Part shown: positions 55,947-64,000 of the stretch, one piece after another
Numbering within the stretch: position 1 is the stretch's first letter
Layout of the letters: every line of letters starts with the position of its first letter
Assembly: GCF_900177385.1 (NCBI RefSeq)
Contig: NZ_FXBJ01000002.1
Span: forward strand, 2,422,001-2,486,000
Direction of reading: 5' to 3'
Source of the DNA: Carnobacterium iners
Lineage (GTDB): Bacteria; Bacillota; Bacilli; Lactobacillales; Carnobacteriaceae
DNA: 64,000 nt
Translations under genes and position numbers: made by a program
The notes under the pieces: model-generated
Seen by the model: the letters and a program-made list of their open reading frames with translations, nothing else
Told to the model about the DNA's origin: nothing
The model's database searches: none

Positions 55947-56086
55947 ACTTATTAATAGTAAGTTATTCAACCTTTATCTATTGTACCAAATAACTTTAAT
56001 AATTTCTACTACTTTAACTTATTAATAGTAAGCTCTTATTTCTTTACCTAGTATAACAAATAATTTTATTTATTTCTACTATCTTG
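55947..56086 (-). repeat. 70-bp tandem duplication carrying two trxA promoters
   Basis: Two 70-bp units (55947-56016, 56017-56086) share ACTTATTAATAGTAAG, a CAAATAA block and TAATTTCTACTA-like ends. On the minus strand, each holds an extended -10: TTTGTTATACT in one, TTTGGTACAAT in the other. The copies have diverged, so the duplication is not fresh. Confidence 0.7.
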
Positions 56087-56087
56087 C

Positions 56088-58457
56088 TTAAGATTTAAAT
56101 TCTACTATTGTAGCACCATTACCACCCTGATTGTTAGGTGCATAATGGAAACTTTTTATTGAACGGTGTTTCTTTAATGCTTCTGTTACACCCGTTCTTA
56201 AAGCTCCAGTACCTTTTCCATGAACAATTGTTACTTGCGGATAGTTCGCTAATAAGGCAGCATCCAAGTATTTATCTAAATCAGCTAAGGCATTTTCATA
56301 GCGTTCTCCACGCAAATCTAACTGTGTAGAGACATGACTAGTTGATGAAGAACGAACGGCTGTTGTCATCCGACGGGTTGGTTCTTTTTCAGGAGTTGTT
56401 AGCTTAATGTCATTTTCTTTGATTTTCATTTTTAACATACCCATTTGAACAACCCAATGGTTTTTATCTACTTTTTCCAATAAAACGCCTTTTTGTCCAA
56501 ATGACATCACTTGTACATCGTTTCCTATTTTAAAAGACTGATCTATCTTAGCTTTTTTTAATACTTTATTTTTAGCTAGCGATTCTTCGTGATGCAGTTG
56601 TGCTAAGTTCGACTTTGCTCCTATTAATTCATGCTCTTTCACATTATTTCCAAAAGGTTCTTGTAATTGTTTTTTACGTAAATCTTTAATAATTTGATCG
56701 GCTCGTTCTTCTGTTTCTTCAACAATCTTATTCGCCTCTTCACGAGCTTTCTTCATTAATTCTTCTCGTTCACTGTAGAATTGTTGAATAGCTGTTTGTA
56801 AATCAGCATGAAGTTGTTCGGATTCATCCAAATGATACCTTACTTCAAGGTATTCTGTTTCAGCCATTTTACGACGATTTTCTAAATCGGTAATCATTTC
56901 ATTTAAATCTTGGCTTTCCGCGTCAATTAATTGACGTGCAGATTCAATAATCTCTACTGATAAACCTAAGCGCTTAGATATCTCAAACGCATTGCTTCGT
57001 CCAGGTACTCCAATCAATAAACGATAAGTAGGACTTAACGTATCTACATTGAACTCCATACTTGCATTTACGGTACTTGGACGATTGTATCCGTAAGCTT
57101 TTAATTCAGGGTAATGAGACGTTACCATTACATAACTTCCAATAGTTCCTATCTGATCTAGAATCGCAATAGCTAGCGCAGCTCCTTCTTGAGGATCTGT
57201 TCCAGCACCTAACTCATCAAAAATAACCAAACTTTTTTTATCAATATTATCTAAAATAGAAACAATATTTGTCATGTGTGAAGAAAAAGTACTTAGGCTT
57301 TGTTCAATGGACTGTTCATCGCCGATGTCAGCAAATATTTCAGTAAATAATCCCATTTGACTGCCTTCAGCTACAGGTAATTGTAAGCCTGATTGACCCA
57401 TTAGTTGCAATAAACCCAATGTTTTCAAAATAATTGTTTTACCACCTGTATTAGGTCCAGTAATAATAACGGCTTGATTTTCGCCACCAATTAAAATATC
57501 ATTAGGAACAACTGTCTCTGAATCCAACATTGGGTGCCTTGCGCTGAGTAAGCTTACTTCATTCGCTTCACTAATAAGTGGACGAGTAGCCGTTATACTT
57601 TTACCGTAACTCGCTTTCGCACCGATAAAATCAAGTTTGCCTAATAAAAACATATTGTTTACTATTTCGTTCGCATAAGGAGCAATTTCATTAGATAGTT
57701 CTGCTAGAATACGGTCAATTTCTTGTCGTTCTTCAATCTGTAATTGACGCAATCTGTTGTTCAAATCAACAACAGATTGAGGTTCGATAAACAATGTTTG
57801 TCCTGTTGAACTTTGATCGTGAACAACTCCACCAAATCTACTGCGGTGCTCTGGTTTTACTGGGATAACATAGCGATCATTACGCATGGTTACTACTGCA
57901 TCTGTTAAATATTGGGCATTTTTTCCTCGAATTAAACTATCTAGTTTTTCACGAATCCCTGTTTCACTTCGCTTAATACCTGTTCGAATACCGCGTAAAG
58001 CCGTACTTGCATCATCTAAGACATGACCGTCTTCTTCTATAGCTTCTCTTATTTGTTGGTTTAACGTAGGCGTTGTAATAAAGTTGTCGGCTAAGTGATA
58101 AAGTGTCGTTAATTCGATGCCTGTTTCTTTCATGGTTTCAAAAAAACGAGAAACTTCTGATGTTGTTCTTAGAATTCTACCGATTTGTGCAATTTCTAAA
58201 CCGTTTAACGATGCTCCGATTTGAAGACGTTTTAAGTGCGGTTTAACGTTATGTAGTTTAGGAATAGGCATCCCTCCACGTAAACGTAAAATAGTCACAC
58301 CATCTTCTGTTTCGTTTTGCAATCTTTCGATCTCAGCTAATGAAGTGGATGGCTTTAGTTCAAGTGCTTGTTCTTTTCCTAATTCAGAAGCAGTAAAATG
58401 GGACAACATTTTACTAATCTTATTAAATTCTAGTGTTTGAAATATTTTTTTATTAAT
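56088..58457 (-). CDS. mutS2: Endonuclease MutS2
   Basis: About 789 aa. Connector and coiled-coil regions are followed by the ABC ATPase (GPNTGGKTIILKTLGLL Walker A, SLVIFDELGAGTDP Walker B) and a C-terminal Smr nuclease domain (LDLRGERYENALADLDKYLD, HGKGTGALRTGV). Works on recombination intermediates or collided ribosomes. An ATG at 58478 opens the frame, but GAGGTG lies 7 codons inside and 6 nt before ATT 58457. The ATT reading begins MNKKIFQTLEF as in homologues, so an ATT start is suggested. Confidence 0.92.
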   Translation of the reverse strand: MNKKIFQTLEFNKISKMLSHFTASELGKEQALELKPSTSLAEIERLQNETEDGVTILRLRGGMPIPKLHNVKPHLKRLQIGASLNGLEIAQIGRILRTTSEVSRFFETMKETGIELTTLYHLADNFITTPTLNQQIREAIEEDGHVLDDASTALRGIRTGIKRSETGIREKLDSLIRGKNAQYLTDAVVTMRNDRYVIPVKPEHRSRFGGVVHDQSSTGQTLFIEPQSVVDLNNRLRQLQIEERQEIDRILAELSNEIAPYANEIVNNMFLLGKLDFIGAKASYGKSITATRPLISEANEVSLLSARHPMLDSETVVPNDILIGGENQAVIITGPNTGGKTIILKTLGLLQLMGQSGLQLPVAEGSQMGLFTEIFADIGDEQSIEQSLSTFSSHMTNIVSILDNIDKKSLVIFDELGAGTDPQEGAALAIAILDQIGTIGSYVMVTSHYPELKAYGYNRPSTVNASMEFNVDTLSPTYRLLIGVPGRSNAFEISKRLGLSVEIIESARQLIDAESQDLNEMITDLENRRKMAETEYLEVRYHLDESEQLHADLQTAIQQFYSEREELMKKAREEANKIVEETEERADQIIKDLRKKQLQEPFGNNVKEHELIGAKSNLAQLHHEESLAKNKVLKKAKIDQSFKIGNDVQVMSFGQKGVLLEKVDKNHWVVQMGMLKMKIKENDIKLTTPEKEPTRRMTTAVRSSSTSHVSTQLDLRGERYENALADLDKYLDAALLANYPQVTIVHGKGTGALRTGVTEALKKHRSIKSFHYAPNNQGGNGATIVEFKS

Positions 58458-58559
58458 CGTATTCACCTCTTCGTTCATCTTTTTTGCTTAAATTAGATAC
58501 TAAGAAATCGTCCTTTTAAATGCTAAAGAACGATTTCTCAGTCAATTATTTACTAGTCA

Positions 58560-59108
58560 TTAAAGGGTTGTTTGAATCCACCAATCATAAATTTGTTTCG
58601 ATAAAATTGGTGTGCTTTCTACAATTATTTGTGCCAAACGACTATCATTAAAGGCATTTTGTATCACGACGAAAGGCAACATGGTTAGTAAAACTAACAT
58701 TAAAAAAATTCCTGTATACGACACAATGAAAGCTAATACTGCTCCACCTAATGTATTCAGTTGTTTTATTATAGGTATATACGTTAATGAATTTAATAAG
58801 CCTCCAATAAACCTCGTCACTAACCAGCCAACAAACAAAATCAATACAAAAGCGACGCCATTATAAAAAGCTTGATCTAGATTAAAGCCTATTGCTTGAT
58901 TATAAAACACGAACTGTGTTCCTTCTGAAGCTGATGGATAAGGAACAAGCAAATCTATTTTTTCTCCTAAGACCTTATAATATTGTGCCGCTACAAAATA
59001 AGAAATAAAATAGCCTATCGTTATTACAAGTTGCAGTACTAGTCCTCTTCTGGCACCGCCATAAGCACCTAATGCTAGTATAATTAATAGAGCAATCGTC
59101 ATTAACAT
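58560..59108 (-). CDS. cvpA: CvpA family membrane protein
   Basis: About 182 aa with four membrane segments (first MLMTIALLIILALGAYGG) and the GGARRGLVLQLVITIGYFISYFVA motif. GAGGGTGG lies just before ATG 59108; the open frame to 59129 lacks a site. CvpA-like proteins are linked to envelope homeostasis. Part of zapA-cvpA-mutS2. Confidence 0.88.
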   Translation of the reverse strand: MLMTIALLIILALGAYGGARRGLVLQLVITIGYFISYFVAAQYYKVLGEKIDLLVPYPSASEGTQFVFYNQAIGFNLDQAFYNGVAFVLILFVGWLVTRFIGGLLNSLTYIPIIKQLNTLGGAVLAFIVSYTGIFLMLVLLTMLPFVVIQNAFNDSRLAQIIVESTPILSKQIYDWWIQTTL

Positions 59109-59143
59109 TTTTCCACCCTCTTCAATCAAAAATCTGCTTTACT

Positions 59144-59422
59144 TTATTCTTGATTTTCTTTTAATTTAGCTTCCATTTCACTTACCTTATTCTGAAGTTC
59201 ATCTAGTTTAATTTGCATGTCAAATTGGTCAGAGACAGCATTAACAGCTGCTAAAACAGCACGTCTTTCCGAATCTAAGTCTTTAGATAAAGATTCAATT
59301 TGATGCATTTGTTCATTGACCGTTTCAGCTACTAATTTTAAATGAGCTTCAGGACGTGCGCCAATAATGGTATATATTTTTCCCGCAATCGTTACTTTAT
59401 AACGAATCTTACCGTGAGACAT
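59144..59422 (-). CDS. zapA: Cell division protein ZapA
   Basis: Protein of about 92 aa; KIRYKVTIAGKIYTIIG is the ZapA fold, followed by a coiled coil (LDSERRAVLAAVNAVSDQ). Binds FtsZ to support the Z ring. ATG 59422 has GGGGGGTT upstream and starts MSHGKIRYK; the longer frame is unlikely. Confidence 0.92.
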   Translation of the reverse strand: MSHGKIRYKVTIAGKIYTIIGARPEAHLKLVAETVNEQMHQIESLSKDLDSERRAVLAAVNAVSDQFDMQIKLDELQNKVSEMEAKLKENQE

Positions 59423-59707
59423 TACGAACCCCCCCAAAAAAAAATCACATTTATCTTATTTTACCACGAAAGATAAAAGAGTAACACTTCTTTTCTTTAA
59501 CTTCTCAGTTAGGTCTTATTAAGATCGGTTAAAACTAATTACTTTTTCTTTATTTAGATACCAAAGGATTTCTATACTATCCCTTTAGTCGTTTGTAAAA
59601 ATCAATTTATTCTGGCTTATCAATCTTATCCATCATTAACTAGATAGTTCTTTATGCTATAATAAGACCCAATGTATTTATTTTCATTAGAAAGGACGAA
59701 CGAACTT

Positions 59708-60637
59708 ATGTCCCAAGAAGTACTAACCGTTTCATCTCAAACACTGCAAGAAATGAAAAAAGAGTATGCTACTTTTTTAAAACCAAATACTCCACCAGGT
59801 GGATTATTCGCTGCCAAAAAAAATACCGTTAATATTACGGCTTATCTCTCAGGAAAAGTTTTGTTCCAAGGCTCTACATCACAGCAAGAGGCTGCTATTT
59901 GGGCTGATAAAAGTCAGTCAGTCGCTTTAAACAAAAAAACTAAAAAGGATTTAAATACTCCGTTGCCAAAGGGTTTTAACCAGTGGTCCGTTATTGGGAG
60001 TGATGAAGTCGGTAACGGTAGTTATTTTGGACCCTTAACAGTAGTAGCTACTTATGTTGATTCCAGTCAGTTTCCATTATTAAAAGAATTGGGTGTAAGA
60101 GATTCTAAAGATATGAAAGATCTTGAAATCATAAAAGTAGCTAGTGATTTGATTACTTTTCTCCCTCATAGCTTATTGACCGTAACACCAGAAAAATACA
60201 ATGTCATTCAACCCACTATGACTCAGGGTAAAATGAAAGCTGTTCTACACAACCAAGCTCTGGCAAACGTATTAGCTAAGATTCATCCTGTTGTTCCCGA
60301 CGGTATATTGATTGATCAGTTTGAACTGCCCTCTACTTATTTTAAACACATTGCCGATCAACCCAATCAAATAAAAGACACTCTTTATTTCCAAACTAAA
60401 GGAGAAAGTCACCATTTAGCTGTTGCAGCGGCTTCTATTATTGCTCGCTATGCTTTTTTAACTAGTTTAAAAACAATGACAAAAGATGCAGGTATGAAGA
60501 TACCGTCTGGAGCTGGTAGTCAAGCTGATTTAGTTGCAGCTAAATTACTTAAACGAGGTGGCTTATCTTTATTAGGAAAATACGCCAAACTACATTTTGC
60601 TAATACACAAAAAGCCAAAAAATTAGTTGGTATTTAA
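59708..60637 (+). CDS. rnhC: Ribonuclease HIII
   Basis: About 309 aa. The N-terminal TBP-like substrate domain (about 1-85) precedes the type-2 RNase H domain with GSDEVGNGSYFGPL (catalytic Asp-Glu), GVRDSKDM and KTKGESHHLAVAAASIIARYAF. Removes RNA from RNA-DNA hybrids. ATG 59708 is preceded by AAAGGA. TATAAT lies at about 59659. Divergent from zapA. Confidence 0.93.
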   Translation: MSQEVLTVSSQTLQEMKKEYATFLKPNTPPGGLFAAKKNTVNITAYLSGKVLFQGSTSQQEAAIWADKSQSVALNKKTKKDLNTPLPKGFNQWSVIGSDEVGNGSYFGPLTVVATYVDSSQFPLLKELGVRDSKDMKDLEIIKVASDLITFLPHSLLTVTPEKYNVIQPTMTQGKMKAVLHNQALANVLAKIHPVVPDGILIDQFELPSTYFKHIADQPNQIKDTLYFQTKGESHHLAVAAASIIARYAFLTSLKTMTKDAGMKIPSGAGSQADLVAAKLLKRGGLSLLGKYAKLHFANTQKAKKLVGI

Positions 60638-60662
60638 TCCTTCCCTTATTAGCCAACCCATT

Positions 60663-60708
60663 AAAAATAGGCTTCGCTCTTTTAAATAAGAAGTGAAGCC
60701 TACTTTTT
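60663..60708. terminator. Bidirectional terminator rnhC / APC permease
   Basis: AAAAATAGGCTTCGCTCTT pairs with AAGAAGTGAAGCCTACTTTTT around AAATA. Confidence 0.85.
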
Positions 60709-62023
60709 AGTTGTTTTTATTCTTTGTGTACAAATAAATAGGTATACCAGACAAGGTCAATAACGTTCCCAATAAGGCATTTTGAGGTTGCACAATAACC
60801 GTATTAAGAATAATATAAAACCCACCAATAATCGCTATCAAAGGGATAACCGGATATAATGGTACACGATACGGTCTATGAATATCAGGTTTGGTTTTCC
60901 TTAGAATCATAACTGCTATAAAAGTTAAAGTAATAAAAATCCAAATAACAAAGATAATCAAATCCGTTAATTGATTAAACTGGCCTGTTAAAATCATAAT
61001 AACAGAGATACTTAAAATAAATAAACCTCCATTTACTGGAACATTTGTCCGTTTGCTTACTTTACTAAACCATCCACTAAAAGGCAGCATTTTTTGAGTA
61101 GCTAAAACATAAGGAATACGAATACCTGAAATAGCATAACCATTCATTCCGCCAAAGACAGAAATTAAAATACCACTAGTTATCAGTTTTCCACCTAATC
61201 CAGCAAATAATTTAGAAGCTACTAGTGCAGCTGGTGTATCCGTTCCGGCTAATTGTGAACTATCTAAAACAAATAGATAAGCGACGTTAATCATTAAATA
61301 GACAGCCATAACGATTGAAAGTCCACCAATAATAACTTTTGGCAATATTTTGCCTGGATTTTTCATTTCACCAGCTAACGTACCAACGTTTATCCAGCCA
61401 TCGTATGCAAATAGTGTGGCCATTAAAGCGGAGCCTAATCCTGTAGCAACAGGATGATCTACACTAGAAAAAGGCAACAAGCGAACGACTCCACCACCAG
61501 GATAGAGTAATCCAGCTATGATAATAACAATAATAGGGACTAACTTTAAAATAGTAGCGGCTGTTTGAATACGACCACTGTACTTGGTTCCCATAAAATT
61601 AAGCAGCATCACGGATATGGCGGTTATAATGGCGATAGAAACAATACTTTTTTCTGATAATTCAAATAAACTACTTACTTGTGTCGCAAAAATAATCGCT
61701 AATGCTCCGATATTAGCTGGATAATAAACAATCATTTGTGCCCATCCAACTAAAAAACCAAGCCATCTTCCATAAACCTTTTCTAAATAAATCATCATCC
61801 CACCAGTTTCAGGATAGATTGTGCCAATTTCGGCAACTGTTAATCCACCAGCTATTGTAATTAATCCACCAATAAACCAAGCTAGCAAACCTAATCCTGG
61901 TGCACCTGCAGCTCCATAGACCGCTGTTGGCTTAAAGAAAATACCAGCTCCTATAACCGTTCCGACAACGACGGTTAAAGCCGTTAATCCTGTAACGTCT
62001 TTTTTTAACTGTCCGTCTCCCAT
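60707..62023 (-). CDS. APC-family amino acid permease, SteT/LAT-like
   Basis: Membrane carrier of 438 aa with 12 predicted helices. The N-terminal signature LTALTVVVGTVIGAGIFFKP and the YDGWINVGTLAGEMKNPGKILP segment are those of LAT-type exchangers such as B. subtilis SteT (serine/threonine). Substrate is inferred by family only. Single gene with AAGGTG ribosome site. Confidence 0.87.
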   Translation of the reverse strand: MGDGQLKKDVTGLTALTVVVGTVIGAGIFFKPTAVYGAAGAPGLGLLAWFIGGLITIAGGLTVAEIGTIYPETGGMMIYLEKVYGRWLGFLVGWAQMIVYYPANIGALAIIFATQVSSLFELSEKSIVSIAIITAISVMLLNFMGTKYSGRIQTAATILKLVPIIVIIIAGLLYPGGGVVRLLPFSSVDHPVATGLGSALMATLFAYDGWINVGTLAGEMKNPGKILPKVIIGGLSIVMAVYLMINVAYLFVLDSSQLAGTDTPAALVASKLFAGLGGKLITSGILISVFGGMNGYAISGIRIPYVLATQKMLPFSGWFSKVSKRTNVPVNGGLFILSISVIMILTGQFNQLTDLIIFVIWIFITLTFIAVMILRKTKPDIHRPYRVPLYPVIPLIAIIGGFYIILNTVIVQPQNALLGTLLTLSGIPIYLYTKNKNN

Positions 62024-62116
62024 ATTTCACCTTCTTTTTTATTTTTTAAAAATAGTTTTTTACTACCTTAACACAGTAACCATAACTCTGCTATCTTTTT
62101 TAAATTTTTTTACTTA

Positions 62117-62153
62117 TAAAAAAAGCTTTGCTGTTAGGCAAAACTTCTTTTTA
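62117..62153 (-). terminator. Terminator of pheT
   Basis: On the minus strand, AAGTTTTGC pairs with GCAAAGCTT followed by TTTTTT. Confidence 0.8.
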
Positions 62154-62171
62154 TTTTGAAGCTAATAAATA

Positions 62172-64000
62172 TTACCTAATCACTGCATCAAACTGTTTAA
62201 CTAATGCCTGAACGACTTTTTCAAAGGCTTTTGTGACTTCTTCTTCTATTAATGTTTCTTTGGGATTCAAATAAGATAAAGTATAAGCTAGTGACTTTTT
62301 ACCTTCATTAATTTTATCTCCTTGGTACAAATCAAATAAGCGAACCTGTCTTAAATATTTCCCGCCTTTTTCGCGAATCAATTCTGTTAGCTGTTGGTTC
62401 GTAATGGTTTCATCAACTAGTAAAGCGATATCCCTTGTCATACCTGGATATTTTGGAATACCCGCGTAAATAGTCGGGTGCTTTTCTCCTTCAATAATGG
62501 GATGCAAATTTAATTCAAAGACATACGTTTCTTTTATTTCGTATTCTTTAGCCATTAAAGGATGAATTTGACCGATAAAACCGATCGATTGCTCTCCCAA
62601 ATAAATGGCCGCTGTTCTGCCAGGATGCATCCCTTCACGGTCTTTATCTGTTATAAATGTTAAGGGTTCTGTTAAACCATATGTTTCAAATAATCCTTCG
62701 ACTATTCCTTTTAAATTGAAAAAATCTACTTTCCCAGCTTTTTCTTGCCAGCTATTTTCTAGTAATGAACCCGTTAAAACACCCGCAAGATGCTCTTCTT
62801 CTATCGGCAATAAGCTGCCCTCGTTCTTATAAAAGACGCGTCCAATTTCATATAAAGCTACGTCAGTATTTTTACGAGCCGTATTGTAGTGGACATTATC
62901 AAGTAGTCCGCTAACAAGGTTCATTCTTAAGGTACTACGATCTTCACTCATTGGGAAATCCAATTTAGTAGCGTCACTTTCACGCATAACAAATTGTCCA
63001 GCTTTTTCTGGCGTTGTAAGAACATAACTAATCGCTTGAGATAGTCCTGATCCTTCTAGGTAATGTCTGGTATGACGGACGATTCGTTGTTTGTCATCTA
63101 GTTTACCTGGAGTAGATTCAATAATCGGCAAAGTTGAAGGAAGATTGTCGTAGCCATAAATACGAGCAACTTCTTCTAACAAATCTGCTTCAATTGAAAT
63201 ATCCAAACGACGAGGTGGAATAGATACTTCAAACAATCCATTTTCTTCACTAACACTAAAGCCTAGGCGTTTGAAAATAGATAGAACTTCATCGGTCTTT
63301 ATAGCTGTTCCTAAAGAGCGATTTAGTTTTTCTAACGTAATAGAAACAAGTATATTTTCTACTTCTATGTTGGAAACAACAGCTGCTCCACTGACAACAC
63401 TACCACCTGCTAATTCTTCTATTAAAGCTGCTGCATGAGCACTAGCAGATAGAATCGTTGCCTGGTTAATGCCTTTTTCGTAACGAGAACTGCTTTCGCT
63501 ACGTAAGTTAAGTTCTTTAGCTGTTTTACGAATAGCTACTGGTTCAAATAAAGCTGACTCTAATGCAATATTCACTGTATCTTCTTGAATTTCTGTTCCC
63601 AATCCACCCATAATACCCGCTAATGCTACTGGTTTTTCACCGTTTGTAATCACAATCATCTCGCTTGTTAATTGACGAGTTTCACCATCTAGTGTATCCA
63701 AATTTTCGCCTTCTGCTGCTCGGCGAACAAGAATTTTTTTTGATGCTAGTCGATCATAATCAAATGCATGTAGAGGTTGGCCATATTCTAATAAGATATA
63801 ATTTGTGATATCAACAACATTATTCAAAGGACGAATACCTGCATTCATTAACTTCGTTTGAAGCCACATTGGACTTTCAGCAATCTTCACATTTTTAATG
63901 ATTCGCATACTGTAAAAAGGTGTATCTTCTTTATCAGCAATCGCTAGATTAATATAATCTGCTATTTTTTCATTTTCCATTTCATTTAATAGAACCTCTT
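62172..64000 (-). CDS. pheT: Phenylalanyl-tRNA synthetase beta subunit (5' end outside window)
   Basis: The C-terminal about 608 codons of a protein normally about 800 aa. The frame continues open to the window edge at 64000 (EVLLNEMENEK), so 63980 is not a start. Visible parts: the B3/B4 editing region (PLNNVVDITNYILLEYGQPLHAFDYD, ALAGIMGG), B5 (RRLDISIEADLLEEVARIYGYD) and the C-terminal anticodon-binding B8 fold (PKYPGMTRDIALLVDE). Charges tRNA-Phe with PheS; pheS should lie to the right, upstream. Confidence 0.95.
   Translation of the reverse strand, partial: EVLLNEMENEKIADYINLAIADKEDTPFYSMRIIKNVKIAESPMWLQTKLMNAGIRPLNNVVDITNYILLEYGQPLHAFDYDRLASKKILVRRAAEGENLDTLDGETRQLTSEMIVITNGEKPVALAGIMGGLGTEIQEDTVNIALESALFEPVAIRKTAKELNLRSESSSRYEKGINQATILSASAHAAALIEELAGGSVVSGAAVVSNIEVENILVSITLEKLNRSLGTAIKTDEVLSIFKRLGFSVSEENGLFEVSIPPRRLDISIEADLLEEVARIYGYDNLPSTLPIIESTPGKLDDKQRIVRHTRHYLEGSGLSQAISYVLTTPEKAGQFVMRESDATKLDFPMSEDRSTLRMNLVSGLLDNVHYNTARKNTDVALYEIGRVFYKNEGSLLPIEEEHLAGVLTGSLLENSWQEKAGKVDFFNLKGIVEGLFETYGLTEPLTFITDKDREGMHPGRTAAIYLGEQSIGFIGQIHPLMAKEYEIKETYVFELNLHPIIEGEKHPTIYAGIPKYPGMTRDIALLVDETITNQQLTELIREKGGKYLRQVRLFDLYQGDKINEGKKSLAYTLSYLNPKETLIEEEVTKAFEKVVQALVKQFDAVIR

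Noticed and set aside
1-64000. tRNA, rRNA, CRISPR arrays, prophage, toxin-antitoxin or restriction systems
   Set aside because: Looked for and not seen; the repeats present are IS elements, promoter duplication and palindromes only.

Overview
The window is low-GC Gram-positive chromosome of lactic-acid-bacterium type (Lactobacillales). The best guess is Carnobacterium or a close relative. The reasons are the fused RNase PH/dITPase gene, the ccpA-pepQ divergon, the TrpX-like ABC operon, the CovRS-like two-component pair, YslB, DUF1033 and DUF4044 proteins, and two UPF0236 (ISLre2-type) elements. The genus is an inference from gene content, not from a database search. No rRNA, tRNA, CRISPR array or prophage was seen.

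Layout. 1-2.6 kb: topB and a DUF1033 gene. 2.57-4.25 kb: first ISLre2-type IS. 4.3-11.1 kb: acylphosphatase, yidC, a CovRS-like pair, gnd, corA and a 43-residue membrane protein. 11.1-20.4 kb: a long minus-strand housekeeping run (efp, yqhY, nusB, folD, xseA, xseB, ispA, tlyA, argR, recN) behind an aminopeptidase P gene. 20.6-25.2 kb: a frameshifted small gene and a complete comGA-GG competence-pilus operon. 25.4-26.8 kb: a frameshifted yebC and vanZ. 26.9-33.0 kb is the accessory patch: an intact IS4-family element, mgtE, a decayed inverted copy of the same IS4, a gene stub, an M-box Mg2+ riboswitch and the second ISLre2-type copy. 33.0-46.3 kb: pepF, a SagA-like NlpC/P60 protein, trhO, a TrpXYZ-like ABC operon with a long leader, a class A PBP, ccpA and pepQ. 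46.4-53.8 kb: ytxH, a DUF948 gene, mscS, a glycosyltransferase pseudogene, cbpB, yfcE, rph-rdgB, murI and yslB. 54.2-64 kb: a PH-domain gene, a hydrolase, trxA, mutS2, cvpA, zapA, rnhC, an APC permease and the 5'-truncated pheT.

Most of the window is ordinary housekeeping sequence with well-formed intrinsic terminators between convergent genes. The points most worth a second look are these. (1) The leader of the TrpXYZ-like ABC operon carries a good promoter, a 23-codon upstream ORF rich in Tyr/Phe codons, and a terminator whose 5' arm can pair instead with an upstream segment. This looks like leader-peptide attenuation rather than a T-box. (2) The M-box with its own terminator is cut off from its original gene: a decayed IS4 copy interrupts that gene after about 26 codons, and intact mgtE lies beyond it. 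(3) The two ISLre2-type copies differ at a single base, but each has its own target duplication. (4) Three genes each become readable if one A is added to an A-run (yebC, ytxH and a small gene at 20.7 kb), which points either to gene decay or to assembly under-calls. (5) Smaller regulatory oddities include a 17-bp-arm palindrome over the ccpA promoter, a 70-bp duplication of the trxA promoter and a likely ATT start codon for mutS2.
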